DNA of 64,000 bases from Legionella anisa (GTDB lineage: Bacteria; Pseudomonadota; Gammaproteobacteria; Legionellales; Legionellaceae): assembly GCF_001467525.1 (NCBI RefSeq), contig NZ_LNXS01000001.1, forward strand, positions 237,540-301,539, read 5' to 3'. The position numbers and the translations under genes are program-made. Below the pieces are notes generated by a model. The model saw only the letters and a list, made by a program, of their open reading frames with translations. It did no database searches and was not told the DNA's origin. Shown in pieces: positions 9,144-19,349 of the stretch (its first letter is position 1; each line of letters starts with the position of its first letter).

Positions 9144-10947
9144 TGATGTCTCCTTGATTGTAAAATTGATTAAGGCGCTGGCTTATTCCATTGGCAGTCT
9201 GTTGGTAATCCGGTTGTTTTTGTTTATTTTTTACCTCCTCATAAAATTCTGAAAAATCAATGGCTTCGAAGTGAATTAATTGCAATTGCTCAGGCGTAAT
9301 ACCCGAGCAATTTGAATATTTATTTTGGCCAAAACCAATATGTAACTGATCACGTCTTCCTTGTACTTGAACCATACGGGCTAATTTAGATTGGAAGACA
9401 CAGTAAGTCTGGTGATGATCGACACAGACCGAGCCAATAGGGAGTTTTTTGCGTTTAAAACAATATTCACCCGTAGGTACTACCAGTTTGTTTTCTCGAG
9501 CTTTTCCCAGTTTTTTCTCAGCATCACTACACTGTGCCAGCTCAAGATCCAGACCCCACCCCTTATCACTGCAACAATTTTTAAAATGGAGCATTGTTGT
9601 TGAACATTCAAGCAATTGACCTTTGAAAATAAAATTGGCATTGCCATCAAAGTCTTTTGAGGCATCCGAGGCGGCGGATAAGGTGGACATTGCTTTTTTA
9701 AAATCGTCTTCATTGGCTGGGGTTAGTTCATGTTTCGCGCAATTACCATCCAAACAAAAAGCATCCTCGCCACACAACAGTTGGTTGTCAGTACATTGGT
9801 TTATCGGGCATTGATACGTTTGCTGATGGGTTGTGCAAAGTCCTGCTTCTTCTTTCACACAAGTTGAAGCAGTCTGCTCACATCCTTGATTAACTAGGTT
9901 ATCGCACGTATTTTGCTCCTGACTACCACCACAGGTGTAGGATGCTCTCTCTTTCCAGCAAGGGCGGGTCAATGGAACATCGCCAATAATCCGTGTTTGA
10001 TTGGGCTCAGTGCATGTTAGAGGCTCAGTAATATGACACAACCCCTCTTTTTCTTTGTTTTGCAAATGTTGGCATTGGTCGTCCCAATACTCTTTGCTTT
10101 CATAAATTTCTACCGTCATCGAAACGGAGTGAACATAGGGCACTGTGCAGCGACCGAATCGACAATTGCCAACAGACAATGATAGGGTGGGATTGGCGCA
10201 TGTAGCTGTTTGCTCAACAACCACTAATTTCTTTTCATCAAGGAAACTGACCTTCACCATGGCGCAATTGGCAGGCAATAGAATCGCTGGTGCTGGTGCT
10301 AAATCCTTATAAATCGTATAGCAAGGAGTTTTGCCTTGTTGGCAGGTATCCGCTTGTGCCAGATTAACTGAGACTTTAAAAGGGGTATTCCTCATACCTC
10401 CTTTTCGCAGGTATAGACTGTAACTTTCTGTTTTGTAGGGGGAAACATCTAACCTTAAGTGTCTTGCACAATGCAATACACCTAATACCTTGCTAGACAG
10501 GCATGTTTTTTCCTGCCATGAGTAATGGCATTCTTTGGGTTTTAAAGAGCAGGTGGTTTTATCGGTATTTTGACCATGCATAATCGCATCTCCATTTTCC
10601 GCGATTTGATTTAACTTTTGCATTGATTCCGAGGCAGGATTTACTTGATACAAGGGGCGATGATTAAAACTTTCGCCTACTGCCTTTCCTGCATCATTCT
10701 GAGCCACGGCAGTTTGCGAATCGGCTTCAAGACCTGTGCTTGCCTGCGTGACGCCACTATAATAATGTTCTTGCGGCAGATTGGCTTGATAGCCAGGAAA
10801 CTGGCTCAGATCCAGTGCTTTTAATAAATCAATGGATTGATTGGTATGGCTTGTTCCGGTCTGAACGCCTTCTTGATACGCCTGATTCAAATCAAGTGCA
10901 AAAACCTGTGAACAAAGGATTAAAAAAACTAAAACGAAGCCTTTCAT
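9136..10947 (-). CDS. traN: TraN outer-membrane mating-pair stabilisation protein
   Basis: Secreted, cysteine-rich protein that contacts the recipient surface and stabilises mating pairs. 603 residues with signal peptide (ending about FALDL). It has more than 30 cysteines, concentrated between residues about 130 and 520, including the ECSTTMLHFKNCCSDKGWG block typical of TraN C-terminal halves. It abuts trbC (ATG shared with the trbC stop region). The central region decides recipient specificity in other TraN proteins; its variant cannot be typed by eye. Confidence 0.9.
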   Translation of the reverse strand: MKGFVLVFLILCSQVFALDLNQAYQEGVQTGTSHTNQSIDLLKALDLSQFPGYQANLPQEHYYSGVTQASTGLEADSQTAVAQNDAGKAVGESFNHRPLYQVNPASESMQKLNQIAENGDAIMHGQNTDKTTCSLKPKECHYSWQEKTCLSSKVLGVLHCARHLRLDVSPYKTESYSLYLRKGGMRNTPFKVSVNLAQADTCQQGKTPCYTIYKDLAPAPAILLPANCAMVKVSFLDEKKLVVVEQTATCANPTLSLSVGNCRFGRCTVPYVHSVSMTVEIYESKEYWDDQCQHLQNKEKEGLCHITEPLTCTEPNQTRIIGDVPLTRPCWKERASYTCGGSQEQNTCDNLVNQGCEQTASTCVKEEAGLCTTHQQTYQCPINQCTDNQLLCGEDAFCLDGNCAKHELTPANEDDFKKAMSTLSAASDASKDFDGNANFIFKGQLLECSTTMLHFKNCCSDKGWGLDLELAQCSDAEKKLGKARENKLVVPTGEYCFKRKKLPIGSVCVDHHQTYCVFQSKLARMVQVQGRRDQLHIGFGQNKYSNCSGITPEQLQLIHFEAIDFSEFYEEVKNKQKQPDYQQTANGISQRLNQFYNQGDING

Positions 10948-11618
10948 TAGATTAATTCCCCTCTTAACCGAAGAATCATTTGATCCAACACGGGGTCTTC
11001 TGACTGCTCATCTCCCCTCATTTTTTCCAAAGCATAGTCCAGCGATACATCACCATAAAGACTGTCGTAACTCACCGGTTTGCAATCCATATTGGCAGGA
11101 CAAGCAGGGGTGTCTTTCACATAAACCACTGCAGGAACCATAGCGATATCAAAGGTTTTAAAAAGAATAGGATCAAGCTGCATCCCAATTCCTGTTTTTT
11201 TACTGAGCGTTTGAATAGCCGTCATCGTTTCTTTAAACGAATTATGAATTAGTCCCCGAATCACAGGTGTTGCTCCACTTTTTTTACATTGTAAAAGCCA
11301 GGCTTTTAGACTTTTTTCTGGCATTGAAAACGATAAGAACACGAGTACCTGACTGACTTTTTTTAAGTGGGTTACAATGGGCTCCTGTGTTTTTATGACT
11401 TGATGCATCTCGCCGGTAAATTCTGCAATTTGACCCGATTTTTCTGAAGTCTCAAGAGACTTACTGATTTGCTTTATTTCATTTGTAAAAGCATTGGCGC
11501 GATTTTTTGTATTCGCCTCAATAGACGCAATATAGGCTTCATCTTCTGCAAGTGCAGGAAATGACAACAAAAATAATGCAACCAAGAAAGAAGTGTTCAT
11601 TCGTATTGTTTTCATCAC
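10947..11618 (-). CDS. trbC: TrbC F-type pilus assembly protein
   Basis: 223 residues with signal peptide (ending FPALA-EDE). The C-terminal domain carries the TrbC_Ftype signature: LVFLSFSMPEKSLKAWL, then VIRGLIHNSF and the VPAVVYV segment of a thioredoxin-like fold. In F, TrbC partners TraW in the periplasm for pilus extension. In some systems the two are fused; here they are separated by traU. It lies 12 bp after traU. Confidence 0.87.
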   Translation of the reverse strand: MMKTIRMNTSFLVALFLLSFPALAEDEAYIASIEANTKNRANAFTNEIKQISKSLETSEKSGQIAEFTGEMHQVIKTQEPIVTHLKKVSQVLVFLSFSMPEKSLKAWLLQCKKSGATPVIRGLIHNSFKETMTAIQTLSKKTGIGMQLDPILFKTFDIAMVPAVVYVKDTPACPANMDCKPVSYDSLYGDVSLDYALEKMRGDEQSEDPVLDQMILRLRGELI

Positions 11619-11630
11619 ATCTCCTAATCG

Positions 11631-12626
11631 TTAAAAGGCGCAACAATTGCGTTTGCGCCAGATCAGATACCCAAAATCCTCGCCCTTAAACGGATATTCG
11701 TGCCCTGCCTCCCATAGGGTCGTAGCACGCCCAAGGGGATAACAGGCATTAGTAGTCGGTAAAGGATTGACCATTTGATAGCGGTAACGTGATTTGGGCA
11801 AAATAGGGGAATAATGAGTATGACAAATGGATTTTGCGCTGCTTGTCGAATCGTCAAGTCCTACTGTGTCTTCCAATAGTCCCTGGCGGTGCAGTTTAAA
11901 ATTCATACGCTCAGACAGTAAGACTGATGCCTGAACCCCGCCAACATGTTCTTGCACATGCCCCGTTAAAGGGTACATGCTTCCCTGAGCTCCTGCGCAC
12001 CAAAAGAGTTTGTCAATGGCACTGCCCAATAAAGCGGTACTTGAATCAGCAGCGCAAGCCGCTTGTGCGGGTAAACTACCAAACAATACCGCCTCAGGAT
12101 TAATGACGAAACCCAGCTCATCGTCATTCCACATCACATCCAATTCACTCGGATAAGCAATGTCAAAGTCTCCTTTTTCAACACAAATCCCATCAGTTAA
12201 CACATTCAACCAATACATCAATGGGAACTTGTACCAGTGCACGTGGTAAAATGATTGATTGGATAAATTACTATCTGTTTCCACCGCACCTTTGCGGTAA
12301 TACTTGCCAAAATTTAAAGAAATTCCCCCTAAATTAACTAAGCAAAATGGGGTTCTGGTTACATCCACTAAGTTAACAGGCTCCCAATAACCCATTGTTA
12401 ATCCCAATCTCGGTATAGGATTTCCTGGGCATTCACAAACAGGCAGTTTGGGATTTTTAGTGTCTGGCAAATGATTGGAGGAAACGAGATTAGCTTGCCC
12501 TAAACTGAACGGGAACAAACACGACCAACAGACATCAGTAATGGGATTTACAAAACGACCATGACAAGATCCTGCTTGGGTCAACCCAGAAGCTAAAAAA
12601 GCAATAAGAATAAAAAAGGCTTTCAT
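11631..12626 (-). CDS. traU: TraU DNA-transfer/pilus assembly protein
   Basis: 331 residues with signal peptide (ending TQA-GSCHG). The conserved TraU start of the mature protein (CHGRFVNPITDVCWSCLFP) and many paired cysteines are visible, consistent with disulfide-bonded periplasmic TraU. It overlaps traW by 4 bp. In F, TraU mutants make fewer pili and are mainly defective in DNA transfer. Confidence 0.93.
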   Translation of the reverse strand: MKAFFILIAFLASGLTQAGSCHGRFVNPITDVCWSCLFPFSLGQANLVSSNHLPDTKNPKLPVCECPGNPIPRLGLTMGYWEPVNLVDVTRTPFCLVNLGGISLNFGKYYRKGAVETDSNLSNQSFYHVHWYKFPLMYWLNVLTDGICVEKGDFDIAYPSELDVMWNDDELGFVINPEAVLFGSLPAQAACAADSSTALLGSAIDKLFWCAGAQGSMYPLTGHVQEHVGGVQASVLLSERMNFKLHRQGLLEDTVGLDDSTSSAKSICHTHYSPILPKSRYRYQMVNPLPTTNACYPLGRATTLWEAGHEYPFKGEDFGYLIWRKRNCCAF

Positions 12627-13231
12627 ACAGTCACCTCATTAATTTGCAACCGCTTCCCTGCTTGAAAAACCCGCGCCGGCAAATACTTTATTTGAAATTT
12701 GGCAACCAAAAATCCATTTAAATCAAAATAAATAGCTTGCTTTAATTGATTCGCAACTTCCTTTACAGAGCCTGAGGTGAGGATTAATTTTACTTTTTGG
12801 TGCTGCGTTAATTCCTGGGTAACCCATGCAACCTGTGCCTCATCATCCCCGTCAAAAAACAGGAGAGTGCTACTCAAGCCCACTCTATCCAGGGGGTTAA
12901 TTACAGTGCCTTGTTTAACAATCACTTGGCCGTGACTGTCCTTCACATCGTAAGGCACAGCAAGTGATGGATTAAAAAACCACGTTCTATTGTCTTCTGC
13001 TCTCGGCAAACGAATAGGTGTTGGGCGTGCCACATGTTCTTTTACCCGTTTTTTAAACTCAGATTGTACGGTCTTCCATTCCCCATTAACCTGCATCCCC
13101 TTCATTTTTTGCTGGATGTACTCTAAAAAATCTATTTCAGCAATTTCAAAGGTTTTGCCAAAGACACCATAGTCTTTAGCCTCTGCAAAAGGGAGATAGA
13201 GCATGCAAATAATCAACAGAAGCTTTTTCAC
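12623..13231 (-). CDS. traW: TraW pilus assembly protein
   Basis: 202 residues with signal peptide (ending FAEA-KDYG). The first mature block (KDYGVFGKTFEIAEIDFLEYI) is the TraW N-terminal signature. A later conserved segment is YDVKDSHGQVIVKQGTVINPLDRV. Periplasmic partner of TraU and TrbC. It overlaps trbI and traU by 4 bp each. Confidence 0.91.
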   Translation of the reverse strand: MKKLLLIICMLYLPFAEAKDYGVFGKTFEIAEIDFLEYIQQKMKGMQVNGEWKTVQSEFKKRVKEHVARPTPIRLPRAEDNRTWFFNPSLAVPYDVKDSHGQVIVKQGTVINPLDRVGLSSTLLFFDGDDEAQVAWVTQELTQHQKVKLILTSGSVKEVANQLKQAIYFDLNGFLVAKFQIKYLPARVFQAGKRLQINEVTV

Positions 13232-13563
13232 GATTTATGCTCCAATTTGATCATCGTCATGAGGGTGGCTGTATAATCAGTGCTGCCTTTAATGACCGCT
13301 TCTCTTGGTAATAACACCAACGATTTGGAATGGGACAAGTCTTGTAACGCTGATTCCAAACGATGCGAAAATGCTTTAATTTCTGCTTCTTTCTCAAGGT
13401 TGGAATGATTTTTTTGCGCTTCCTCTTTGATAAATTGGGAGGTGATTGACAAGATATCAATGGTTGCAATATCTGGCCGCCTCAAAGCACTAAAAAAAAT
13501 CCCATTAACTAAGATACTGGTGATGAGTGCGGTCAAAAGAGATACTTGAGTTGTCTTAAACAT
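13228..13563 (-). CDS. trbI: TrbI-like inner-membrane transfer protein
   Basis: About 111 residues from the ATG at 13563 (MFKTTQ), which lies 9 bases after GGAGG and overlaps the traC stop. A longer reading starting at 13599 lies inside traC without a ribosome site. One membrane helix (about residues 7-27) precedes a periplasmic part with weak coiled coil. Position between traC and traW and topology match F TrbI, which affects pilus retraction. Sequence resemblance to the family is modest. Confidence 0.75.
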   Translation of the reverse strand: MFKTTQVSLLTALITSILVNGIFFSALRRPDIATIDILSITSQFIKEEAQKNHSNLEKEAEIKAFSHRLESALQDLSHSKSLVLLPREAVIKGSTDYTATLMTMIKLEHKS

Positions 13564-16108
13564 AGCCATACACCTCCAGGGCAACTTTGGAAATGGCATC
13601 AGCCAATGGCAAACCTGTTGCCATTAATCGTTTCAAGGCCTCGACTTCAGGACCACGTGTAGTGTTTAAGACGCGTGAAAATGGATCGACAATCAAACGA
13701 TGCACTGTTGAATTCTCTTCACACATCATTAAAAACTCAGAGTATTCATTAGTTATTTTAAGGCTTCGGATTAAACGCTCGCCATAAGCATCCAACTGAT
13801 TACTCGTTTTTAAAGTGTCAATCGTACTTTTGGAGGCACCTAAAAAGATTTTATAATAGGCGTTGTCGTAACACATTTTGGCAGTTGGATTGTTTTCATA
13901 ATCATCTAAGCCATGAGTCACTGTAATAAAATTACCACCGTATTTAGGCGCACGCCTATAGCCCTCGTTAACAAAGTTAGCACTGCCACCCGTACCATTG
14001 TCTGAAAGTAATTCGTAGGATTCATCAATCAAGCAGCTTTTGGGAATGTGCTTTGGCGTGTAATACATCGCATTGGTGATTTGATACATTAAGATTTTCA
14101 ATACAATGCGCTGCAAATCCTTATTTCCATCAAGACCACCCAACTCTAAAATGACTAAATTTCTTTTAAAATCGAGCGAACAAGGCGGTTCAAAATAACT
14201 GCCATAACGACCGTTTTTAGTATAGCTATACAACAGGCGCCCAATATTTTGAGAAATAGGATCGTTACTACTTTCTAAGTGATGAGCAATAAGAGTAATA
14301 GTTGTAGCATTGTGATGTTGTCGCCACATCGCCTCAATGGCTTTCTCAATATGACTTCGTTCTTCATCACTGACGTTACCTGATGGTCTTGCCATCATAC
14401 CTACAAGTTGTATTAGCTGATTGTGAACGTCTTTAAATGCAGTATCATTTTTGGCTTGTGCATCAATTGTAGAAAAGAGGTTTAGGCTAATTTCAGTGTC
14501 ATGATTAAAATCAATAAGCTGTCCGTTCAACATCTCACAAGATTTAGCGTATGAACCGCCCACATCAATGATATAAACAAAGCCCCCCTGGGATAACAGA
14601 CTTTGAATGTAGTCATTCATTAAAAAGGATTTTCCTTTTCCAGGAGGAGCTACAATAGCGACATTATAGTTTCTGACTACGTTGTCAAAAAAATAAATAG
14701 CGGTAAATTGCCCTCGTCTTTGTGGATAGACCTGAGCAAATCGTCCTGCCCCTTTCCATTCCCCCTGGATAGGTAATAAGTTAACCGTATTAAAACTGGT
14801 TAAAGGTCTTACCCGTCCAAATGATTTGTAATCATCAAACATACCTTCAGCAGGTGCAAAGGGCATGGAGGCTAGAAGTGTTTGTAACTGCAAACCTGTT
14901 GGCGTGCGTAAATCAAATTGGTTACCACGAAATACATCCTTGGCACGTCGTACATCGCGACGGACATTGGCAGGTGTTGTAAACAATAAAACGTTATAAT
15001 AGGAATCAACCAAAGAATCATCGCCACTGAGCCGCTCTCTTAACTCCTCAATTTCTGCGTATTTTTTGTTAAAATTTTTGACCCATTTGGCAATAAAAGG
15101 TTGTTTGGCATTTTGCCCTTCATCAGCATACTTGGCATCTAATGCCGCCATCACCTTGTCTTTATCTTTAATTCGTATTGCAAAACTAAAAAGAAAGGGA
15201 CAACTTATTTGCAAAGAGGTATTAAACATTTTTCCAAATAAATCACCCAGTTGCCATTGCACAGGGGATTTAGGATATTGCCTAACGGACAAGCATTTAA
15301 TCACCCTCGTATCTTCTTCTCGCTCAATCTCTATTTGATTGGATTTAACCCGCATACTCGCTTCAATGTCAGTCAGTTGAAAACGAATTTCAGTATTGGT
15401 ATCGTAATTGGTTTTTTCTTCATACAAGCTGTCGGTTGGAAAGAGCCACTCCCGCTTTAAGCTAATCACTTCTTCAATAGACAGTTCTTTACAAATAATA
15501 TTGACTGACTTTAGATTGTTGCTGATGTCTTCGCGCAAACTACCAAGCAACAAGCGATCGTCTTCTATGGATTTGCGCGGAATTGAAATACATAAAAATA
15601 AACGAAAATCACGCAAGACAAAATTGCTTTCTTTAGTTAATGAGCTGTACACCCCTTTGCGGTAAAATTCAGCTCGTCGGTGTGCCAGGGCTTTTAAAAC
15701 CTCACTGCCTTGATTGCGTTGATGTTCCATTTCATCAATCATGTGGCCAATTTTAGGCGATGCCCAAAACAAAGCATGAAAACAACTTTCCGGTGGCAAA
15801 ATATCCGTTAATATACTGGTGAGAATAGTCACTGTTTCTTCACTGGCACCAATCAGTGTCGAGCATTCAAACATCATATGAGATGCCTGTTTGTAAGGAT
15901 AAATATCAGCTTCTGAATCGTAAACCTCGTCAGGTAAATAAGGTGCTAAGCAATAAGTATCCAACAGCGCTTCGATTTGCTTTTTATGATGCGCATCAGT
16001 CATGCCAAGCTCTTCTCGCAATGTTTCCAATAGCGAGCCTGTTGCATGACTTAAAATAGTGCTTGTTTTTTTAACTGCAAGACGCGCTTTTTTTATAGTT
16101 GACAACAT
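13556..16108 (-). CDS. traC: TraC conjugation ATPase (VirB4 family)
   Basis: Cytoplasmic ATPase that powers pilus assembly at the inner membrane. About 850 residues from ATG at 16108, which follows an AAGGGGAG ribosome site; upstream in-frame codons overlap traV and are unlikely to be used. Walker A is APPGKGKSF near residue 495. Walker B lies in NLVILELGG near residue 660. The C-terminal block (NFVNEGYRRAPKYGG, VTHGLDDY) is typical of TraC. It is 11 bp downstream of traV. Confidence 0.95.
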   Translation of the reverse strand: MLSTIKKARLAVKKTSTILSHATGSLLETLREELGMTDAHHKKQIEALLDTYCLAPYLPDEVYDSEADIYPYKQASHMMFECSTLIGASEETVTILTSILTDILPPESCFHALFWASPKIGHMIDEMEHQRNQGSEVLKALAHRRAEFYRKGVYSSLTKESNFVLRDFRLFLCISIPRKSIEDDRLLLGSLREDISNNLKSVNIICKELSIEEVISLKREWLFPTDSLYEEKTNYDTNTEIRFQLTDIEASMRVKSNQIEIEREEDTRVIKCLSVRQYPKSPVQWQLGDLFGKMFNTSLQISCPFLFSFAIRIKDKDKVMAALDAKYADEGQNAKQPFIAKWVKNFNKKYAEIEELRERLSGDDSLVDSYYNVLLFTTPANVRRDVRRAKDVFRGNQFDLRTPTGLQLQTLLASMPFAPAEGMFDDYKSFGRVRPLTSFNTVNLLPIQGEWKGAGRFAQVYPQRRGQFTAIYFFDNVVRNYNVAIVAPPGKGKSFLMNDYIQSLLSQGGFVYIIDVGGSYAKSCEMLNGQLIDFNHDTEISLNLFSTIDAQAKNDTAFKDVHNQLIQLVGMMARPSGNVSDEERSHIEKAIEAMWRQHHNATTITLIAHHLESSNDPISQNIGRLLYSYTKNGRYGSYFEPPCSLDFKRNLVILELGGLDGNKDLQRIVLKILMYQITNAMYYTPKHIPKSCLIDESYELLSDNGTGGSANFVNEGYRRAPKYGGNFITVTHGLDDYENNPTAKMCYDNAYYKIFLGASKSTIDTLKTSNQLDAYGERLIRSLKITNEYSEFLMMCEENSTVHRLIVDPFSRVLNTTRGPEVEALKRLMATGLPLADAISKVALEVYGYV

Positions 16109-16119
16109 AATGGCTCCCC

Positions 16120-16470
16120 TTATTTTAAAGCCAATTGTGACTGCTGCATCCACTGTCCTTCCTTAACAACGCTGTACACTCGATTGGCTTGATGATAATT
16201 GCCATCAGTGTCTTCATAAGGTGCTATCCAAAGAGGCATCACCCCTTCTCCATAACGCACAGGCTGACCAGGTCGCCCATCCATCACCAAAGGATTTCGG
16301 CTGGGGGTTACAGCCAGGGATTTGCCCTTACCATTCACCATGTCATAAACCTGATCCATACGTTTGCACGTTCCTCCATTGGGAGCTGGGCAATCAAAGT
16401 CCTCATTCAATTTGGCGCAACCGGTCAAAACAACACAGGGCAACAGTAATAAAGTAGTTAAAATTTTCAT
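16120..16470 (-). CDS. traV: TraV outer-membrane lipoprotein
   Basis: 116 residues with a lipobox (VVLTGC, Cys18). The mature part has the two cysteines in the CPAPNGGTC segment seen in TraV. TraV anchors the TraK-TraB core complex at the outer membrane. It is located between traB and traC as in F. Confidence 0.9.
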   Translation of the reverse strand: MKILTTLLLLPCVVLTGCAKLNEDFDCPAPNGGTCKRMDQVYDMVNGKGKSLAVTPSRNPLVMDGRPGQPVRYGEGVMPLWIAPYEDTDGNYHQANRVYSVVKEGQWMQQSQLALK

Positions 16471-16483
16471 GATCTATATATCC

Positions 16484-17770
16484 TTAGAAAGAGTGGTTTT
16501 TATAGAAAAATTGGTTGGCAGCTTTTTCTTCAGCAGTCTCAGACTCGGCAGGGGCTTCAAAAGCTACTTTGGAATTTTGGCTTTCTTCTGGTTGTTCAGG
16601 GGCATTAGTGTCCGTTCCCCCATCAAGCCAAAAACCCTTAAGAAAAGTTACATCTACTGTAACGATTGGAGGCAATTGAATAATCGGGTGGTACATTTCA
16701 GCACGCTTGATGTTGTATTGCGCATACATTTTTGCAGCGCCCGATCCGCCACTAGAAACAGCCGCGAGAGGAATTTTTCCTGCTTGAATGGTTGATACAC
16801 TTCCTAGAGGCGAGGTGCTGTAATCAGTGGAATATTGCTGGCCAATATTGCCCATGCTTTCCCAGAAGTTCCCCCAAAAAGCTTTTTTCACCATCGGTTC
16901 ATCACGCCATACCGCACGCCCACGAATTCCGTTTTTAGAATCTGAAATGATGCCTGTAACCTGGATGTCGATATTGGTGCCATTGGAATGAATGCAACTT
17001 AATCGTTCGGTACGAAACTTTCCTCGCTCACTGGAAATATCGCCAATTACAGAAGCACTTACCATACAGCCTTTAAGTGGTGCCCTGTATTTATTCGGCA
17101 TCACTCCATCATCGACAATTTGAAATATCATAATGTCGGGATTTGCTTGGCTTAAAACTCCCGCAGATGCATCTGCACCTTGTAAAACAACTGCTTTAGC
17201 AAAGGTGTTGGAGAAGACATAATTATTGGGTGTTTTGATTCGTGGCTTGGATTTTTTATTTAACTTGGCTGTGTATTGAATAAATCCCGAATCCATCTCC
17301 ATGGAGTTGCTCGCTGCCGCTTCATCTGCTCGGGGTAACAACCCATTTTGAGGCTCATTGTTTTTTAATGTCCCATCTATTGGGGTAGTACGCTCCATTT
17401 GTAGCTTAACTATTTGATGCTTTAATTCAGAAAGTGTGGATTTCATTTCAGATAGTTCATCTTTTTGCGAGGTAATGAGCTTGCTTTGCTTGTCTTTTTC
17501 ATCACCTAATGCCTTGAGGTTTTTATCAAAGAGCTCTGATTTTGCAAGCTCAGCTCGCCAGGCATTTTGTGTTTTCTCAATCCAATGGGATTCATTAGTG
17601 GCAGTAGATATCGGGCTGGCTAAGCTGTGTTTTTTATAAGCGGGTTTATCAACCTCTCTGGATTTAACTGTCTTGTTTCCCAATAAGGCAAAGCACGCAA
17701 TCACCAACACTATAACGCCGATAACAATCCCTAAAAAGATCTGTTGTTGTTTTTTAAGTTGAATAGACAT
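16484..17770 (-). CDS. traB: TraB core-complex protein (VirB10 family)
   Basis: Spans inner and outer membranes as the channel scaffold. About 428 residues from ATG 17770 (MSIQLKKQQQ), directly after the traK stop; an earlier in-frame start lies inside traK. One membrane helix (about residues 13-35), then a coiled-coil stretch (about 75-125) and a C-terminal VirB10/TraB domain with IMIFQIVDDGVMPNKYRAPLKGC and the RGRAVWRDEP region. Confidence 0.92.
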   Translation of the reverse strand: MSIQLKKQQQIFLGIVIGVIVLVIACFALLGNKTVKSREVDKPAYKKHSLASPISTATNESHWIEKTQNAWRAELAKSELFDKNLKALGDEKDKQSKLITSQKDELSEMKSTLSELKHQIVKLQMERTTPIDGTLKNNEPQNGLLPRADEAAASNSMEMDSGFIQYTAKLNKKSKPRIKTPNNYVFSNTFAKAVVLQGADASAGVLSQANPDIMIFQIVDDGVMPNKYRAPLKGCMVSASVIGDISSERGKFRTERLSCIHSNGTNIDIQVTGIISDSKNGIRGRAVWRDEPMVKKAFWGNFWESMGNIGQQYSTDYSTSPLGSVSTIQAGKIPLAAVSSGGSGAAKMYAQYNIKRAEMYHPIIQLPPIVTVDVTFLKGFWLDGGTDTNAPEQPEESQNSKVAFEAPAESETAEEKAANQFFYKNHSF

Positions 17771-17771
17771 G

Positions 17772-18485
17772 TTAGCTAATCCTGTACAATCGAGTAGTTT
17801 CAAACGGCGCTAAATGGGTTTTAGCAAGCGCCACCCCTTTGGTTCCAGGCCAATTAAACCAGGATTCCTTGGCATCAATAGGCTGGTTGGTTACGTTTTT
17901 TAACTCAAAAATTTCACCCCGCATACGATTGCCATTAACTGTCAATAAGCGTTTTAGTTGTGTTTTTTGTGCTTTATAGACTGAAGGATTTTTGGGTATT
18001 GTTTGGGTAAAACCTTCTGGCAAATACCCATTAACAAGCGCTCGTAAAAAACCAACCATCACCTTTTCATAACTTGATGTATGTGGAGCGCGGGCACGAA
18101 TTACAGGATTTCTGTAGGATTTAAAAACGATTGTTTGTGACGCAATGGGCTTTGGTTCTACACGCACGTTGTAAAAAAGACCTTTTTCAGTCAGCAAATT
18201 GATAGTAAAAGCTCGTGTGTGGTATAGAGGCGATGGCAAAAAAGTAAGAATACCCGTCGTATCATCAATTAATTTGCAATTCGCCTTCCCATTGCATGCA
18301 TCAACCAGGGTGTTGCCAGGTGCTTTTATTTGCTGAATGCGATCATCCTCTAACATAAGATTATTGGGTTCTTTAATTGAGGCATTAATGAAAATATCTT
18401 CATAATTTCTGACTGTTTTTATTTGAGCACCTTCTGCTGTTGCTATTAATAAGCCTAAGCTGAATATCATTGCCATTTGTTTCAT
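17772..18485 (-). CDS. traK: TraK secretin-like core-complex protein (VirB9 analogue)
   Basis: 237 residues with signal peptide (ending ATAEGA). The N-terminal part has the TraK pattern of beta-rich segments, including FLPSPLYHTRAFTINLLTEKGLFYNVRV. It forms the periplasmic/outer-membrane ring with TraV and TraB. It is 2 bp from traE and 1 bp from traB, so tightly coupled. Confidence 0.88.
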   Translation of the reverse strand: MKQMAMIFSLGLLIATAEGAQIKTVRNYEDIFINASIKEPNNLMLEDDRIQQIKAPGNTLVDACNGKANCKLIDDTTGILTFLPSPLYHTRAFTINLLTEKGLFYNVRVEPKPIASQTIVFKSYRNPVIRARAPHTSSYEKVMVGFLRALVNGYLPEGFTQTIPKNPSVYKAQKTQLKRLLTVNGNRMRGEIFELKNVTNQPIDAKESWFNWPGTKGVALAKTHLAPFETTRLYRIS

Positions 18486-18487
18486 GA

Positions 18488-19051
18488 TTACACCTTCTCA
18501 AGATTCGTTAGTTTCAACAGGCCATACTCATAGGAATACCTAATCAAAAAAGTCTCCCGTACATCAGACATCAAATCCGCGCCAACAAAACGCTTCATCT
18601 GTCCCATTACTTTTACGCTCAAGTGTTTGATATCAATTTCAAAGGTCGATGGATAAAACACGCTGGATAAATGTTCGTGATTAATTTGTTCGACTTCCTT
18701 AACCAATTGCGCCCTGATGTCCCCATACAGTGAGGGAGCTACATAGCCTAAGAGCGCATTAAATTGGTAAGTGGCTGAACTTGAAGTGATATTAAAACGA
18801 AGTTGCGTTAAGAAATTGGTCATGTCTCTTAAATAACCTTCCGAAACACCTGTTCCAGAAAGTGTAAATTCTTGAGATATTTTAGGTGGGATGAAATGGG
18901 TTTCATGTTTGCTATGAGCATAATGCAATAAGACCACAATGGTAATTGATTGCATGAATGTCATAGCTAGCAGCACACTACTAATACCTATGAATAAAAC
19001 CCTAATCTTTTTTTCCTTCATTAATTCTGATTTTTTTTGTTCTATTTTCAT
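18488..19051 (-). CDS. traE: TraE channel protein (VirB8-like)
   Basis: 187 residues. A short cytoplasmic tail, one membrane helix (about residues 17-42) and a periplasmic VirB8/TraE fold. TraE proteins are bitopic inner-membrane components needed for pilus assembly. It lies 3 bp after traL and 2 bp before traK, the standard F order A-L-E-K-B. Confidence 0.88.
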   Translation of the reverse strand: MKIEQKKSELMKEKKIRVLFIGISSVLLAMTFMQSITIVVLLHYAHSKHETHFIPPKISQEFTLSGTGVSEGYLRDMTNFLTQLRFNITSSSATYQFNALLGYVAPSLYGDIRAQLVKEVEQINHEHLSSVFYPSTFEIDIKHLSVKVMGQMKRFVGADLMSDVRETFLIRYSYEYGLLKLTNLEKV

Positions 19052-19054
19052 CTG

Positions 19055-19348
19055 TTACCCCAAAAACGCTCTAATCCATGACGGTGGTGTTGCCCGTAAC
19101 TTAGGTGATAGAGAAAAGAACCAATAAAAAAGGTGGATATAAAAATAGGGACCTTCATTACCCTTCATGCGTTTCATAAGAAATAGAAACGCACAGGTTA
19201 GAATCAATGAGGTAACAAAAAAACCACAAACAGCCCCAAATACGTAGAGAGTTAGTGCTCCTACCATGACCTCATCGAGTGTAAAAATAATCAATCGATA
19301 AGGCTCATTAAGATATTGGGGTGTTTTGTATTTTCTCGGATCTTCCAT
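19055..19348 (-). CDS. traL: TraL pilus assembly membrane protein
   Basis: 97 residues. The N-terminal motif YLNEPYRLIIFTLDEV and a hydrophobic pair of helices (about residues 32-60) followed by the Phe/Tyr-rich YIHLFYWFF segment are characteristic of TraL (VirB3 analogue). It lies between traA and traE. Confidence 0.9.
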   Translation of the reverse strand: MEDPRKYKTPQYLNEPYRLIIFTLDEVMVGALTLYVFGAVCGFFVTSLILTCAFLFLMKRMKGNEGPYFYIHLFYWFFSLSPKLRATPPSWIRAFLG

Positions 19349-19349
19349 C